Shown here: positions 62,630 through 64,000 of the stretch, piece after piece
How positions within the stretch are numbered: position 1 is the stretch's first letter
Layout: every line of letters starts with the position of its first letter
Assembly: GCF_050436995.1 (NCBI RefSeq)
Contig: NC_134758.1
Location: forward strand, 11,891,597-11,955,596
Direction: 5' to 3'
DNA length: 64,000 nt
Origin: Anticarsia gemmatalis
Taxonomy: Eukaryota; Arthropoda; Insecta; Lepidoptera; Erebidae
Position numbers and translations under genes: made by a program
The notes under the pieces: model-generated
The model's database searches: none
Told to the model about the DNA's origin: nothing
The model's input: only the letters and a program-made list of their open reading frames with translations

Positions 62630-62898
62630 AATAAATAATAAATATCATTGGACAACTCACACACGGTCATTTGATTCCAAACTAAGCAGAGCTTGTACTA
62701 TGGTAACCAAAGAACTGATAAACATACTTATATACTTCTAAATACATACTTATATAGATAAATTGACATCCAGGCTCAGAACAAATACTCGTGCTCATCA
62801 CACAAAGATTTGTCCTGGGTGGGATTCGAACCCACCACACGCGGCGCTACGGGTGTTGCGGCGAGGTGACCGCTTAAACCACTGCGCCAAACGTGCAG
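62630..62898 (-). mobile_element. tRNA-derived SINE (family B), copy 2
   Basis: Nearly identical to 7952-8220: same B-box gggattcgaaccc (reverse), acacgcggcgctacgg and tgcgccaaacgtgcag. AT-rich tail aataaataataaat at the left. Possible short target duplication agcta on both sides. Confidence 0.86.
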
Positions 62899-63766
62899 TT
62901 AAGCTATATGAAATGGAAAGTATTTTCTAATGAAATAAGCCTCCATAAAAATAAAATAAATGATATTAGTTTCTGTATTTCACATTCGATCGTCTTCAAA
63001 ATAAAAACTGGCTAAACTCTACCAGGGATTGTTTCTCGAGAAATTTTGTAAATATCCGTTTTTTAACATATTTCATAGGTATGAGTTGAGATTTTCACCA
63101 TTATATTCGGTTACTATGATGAAGAGGTAATCTATGTCTTTGAAACTAACGAAATAATTCAGAAAATAACCCTATAGGAAACTACAAGAAAGAACCCTAT
63201 ATATGTCCAATATTAGTATTTTCGGAATTATTAAGAAAAACATTGTTGAGCCGCAAAAGGTGGCAAAGGTAATCCCTATTTAAAATCAGCAATCATTCAT
63301 CACCAACAAACCAACGGAAAACAGACGAAACCGCGGGTAATAACAAGCTTGTTAACCAAACAACCCAAGCCAAATATCCCAGAGCATCCAAAAATCAATG
63401 TCCACTCCGTATATTCCCAGTTCAATACTGTATAGGAGAAGCGAACCCGTCGCGTGTCTTACTCCATCATTATTTACCTCTGATTCATTGTTCCGTCAAT
63501 ATTCTAATAATAAACCGTACATTTCCTTATGTAAGCTAACCGACTGTATTACTGGAACTAATTCCGCTACAGTAAACATTTATTATGTTTACTTTGTATT
63601 TGTTTCAACGATGCTAGAAAAACAATTTTATTGTTCAGGCCGATAATACGATACTTCATACTATCGAGAAGCAAAAAATAAGGGTCCTTTAGATATGACT
63701 GACGATTGTTTATCTTTTAGTTAAACTGTTTAACTGATCGATTTTTAAACACGTATTTTAATCTCT

Positions 63767-63926
63767 CGTAGTGTTGGCAGGCCCCCCACAAGATGGACCG
63801 ACGACCTGGTAAGGGTTGCCGGAGTCCGATGGATGAGGGCGGCCCAGGACCGGTCCTATTGGCGCTCGATGGGGGAGGCCTTTGTCCAGCAGTGGACGAT
63901 TCCCGGCTGAGATGATGATGATGATG
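63767..63926 (+). mobile_element. 5'-truncated RTE-like LINE with 12-bp target duplication
   Basis: Plus-strand reading from 63779: RPPTRWTDDLVRVAGVRWMR then AAQDRSYWRSMGEAFVQQWT and IPG stop (63908-63910), the well-known C-terminal end of RTE-type ORF2 proteins, followed directly by a (GAT)n tail. The target duplication ATTTTAATCTCT lies at 63755-63766 and 63927-63938. Only about 160 bp were inserted; the frame is still open, suggesting a recent event. Confidence 0.85.
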
Positions 63927-64000
63927 ATTTTAATCTCTGACGGCTACATTTTTTCCTGTAAATTGTGCCCAAAATTCATGTGCATTATACAGTTATTTCC

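Noticed and set aside
58705..64000. Third Aps exon
   Set aside because: The expected NR-HKHRT-type coding stretch after an acceptor was searched for by eye and not found.

Overview
The window is animal nuclear DNA, almost certainly from a lepidopteran (moth or butterfly). Three observations support this. It is AT-rich, with split genes that use GT/AG introns. It carries many copies of repeat families typical of Lepidoptera: LEP1-like Helitrons with TC...CTAG ends, several tRNA-derived SINEs, and stumps of jockey/RTE-like LINEs. The three recognisable protein genes are insect-type orthologues. There are no bacterial operons, CRISPR arrays or genuine rRNA/tRNA genes.

Layout. (1) 1-5.3 kb: the first coding exon of a Netrin gene lies on the minus strand (4065-5082) and encodes a signal peptide, the laminin N-terminal domain and the start of the first laminin-EGF repeat. 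The rest of the gene lies to the left of the window. The visible 4 kb of intron holds a very dense, both-strand cluster of the hexamer CTCTAC/GTAGAG (20 copies between 1713 and 3629). (2) 5.3-52 kb: a long gene-poor stretch dominated by mobile-element debris. It holds two hAT-type MITEs with 8-bp target duplications, seven LEP1-type Helitrons, a 1.1-kb Helitron, four families of tRNA-like SINEs, a 5S-rRNA-like SINE, an 830-bp GC-rich retroposed segment with a 17-bp target duplication, mariner-like MITEs, several LINE 3' ends, and three striking perfect or near-perfect hairpins. (3) 52.3-57.4 kb: a complete minus-strand gene of nine coding segments, reconstructed here as 767 codons, for the GKAP/HURP-family spindle protein (Drosophila mars, vertebrate DLGAP5). 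(4) 58.36 kb onward: head-to-head with mars, the first two coding exons of a plus-strand diphosphoinositol polyphosphate phosphohydrolase (Drosophila Aps, NUDT3 family) with an intact Nudix box. Its remaining exons lie beyond the window. The visible intron holds a SINE, a mariner MITE and a 5'-truncated LINE.

The genes are not functionally linked in any obvious way: an axon-guidance ligand, a mitotic microtubule-associated protein and an inositol-pyrophosphate hydrolase. The mars/Aps pair has 932 bp between start codons and may share a bidirectional promoter.

No clearly new multi-gene system was found. The most unusual signals are the CTCTAC motif cluster in the Netrin intron, the 5S-like SINE family, the paired hairpins near 9.45 kb and 24.4 kb, and the apparent 9-nt start-codon exon of mars. 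All coordinates were read by eye from the sequence, so repeat boundaries may be off by a few bases.
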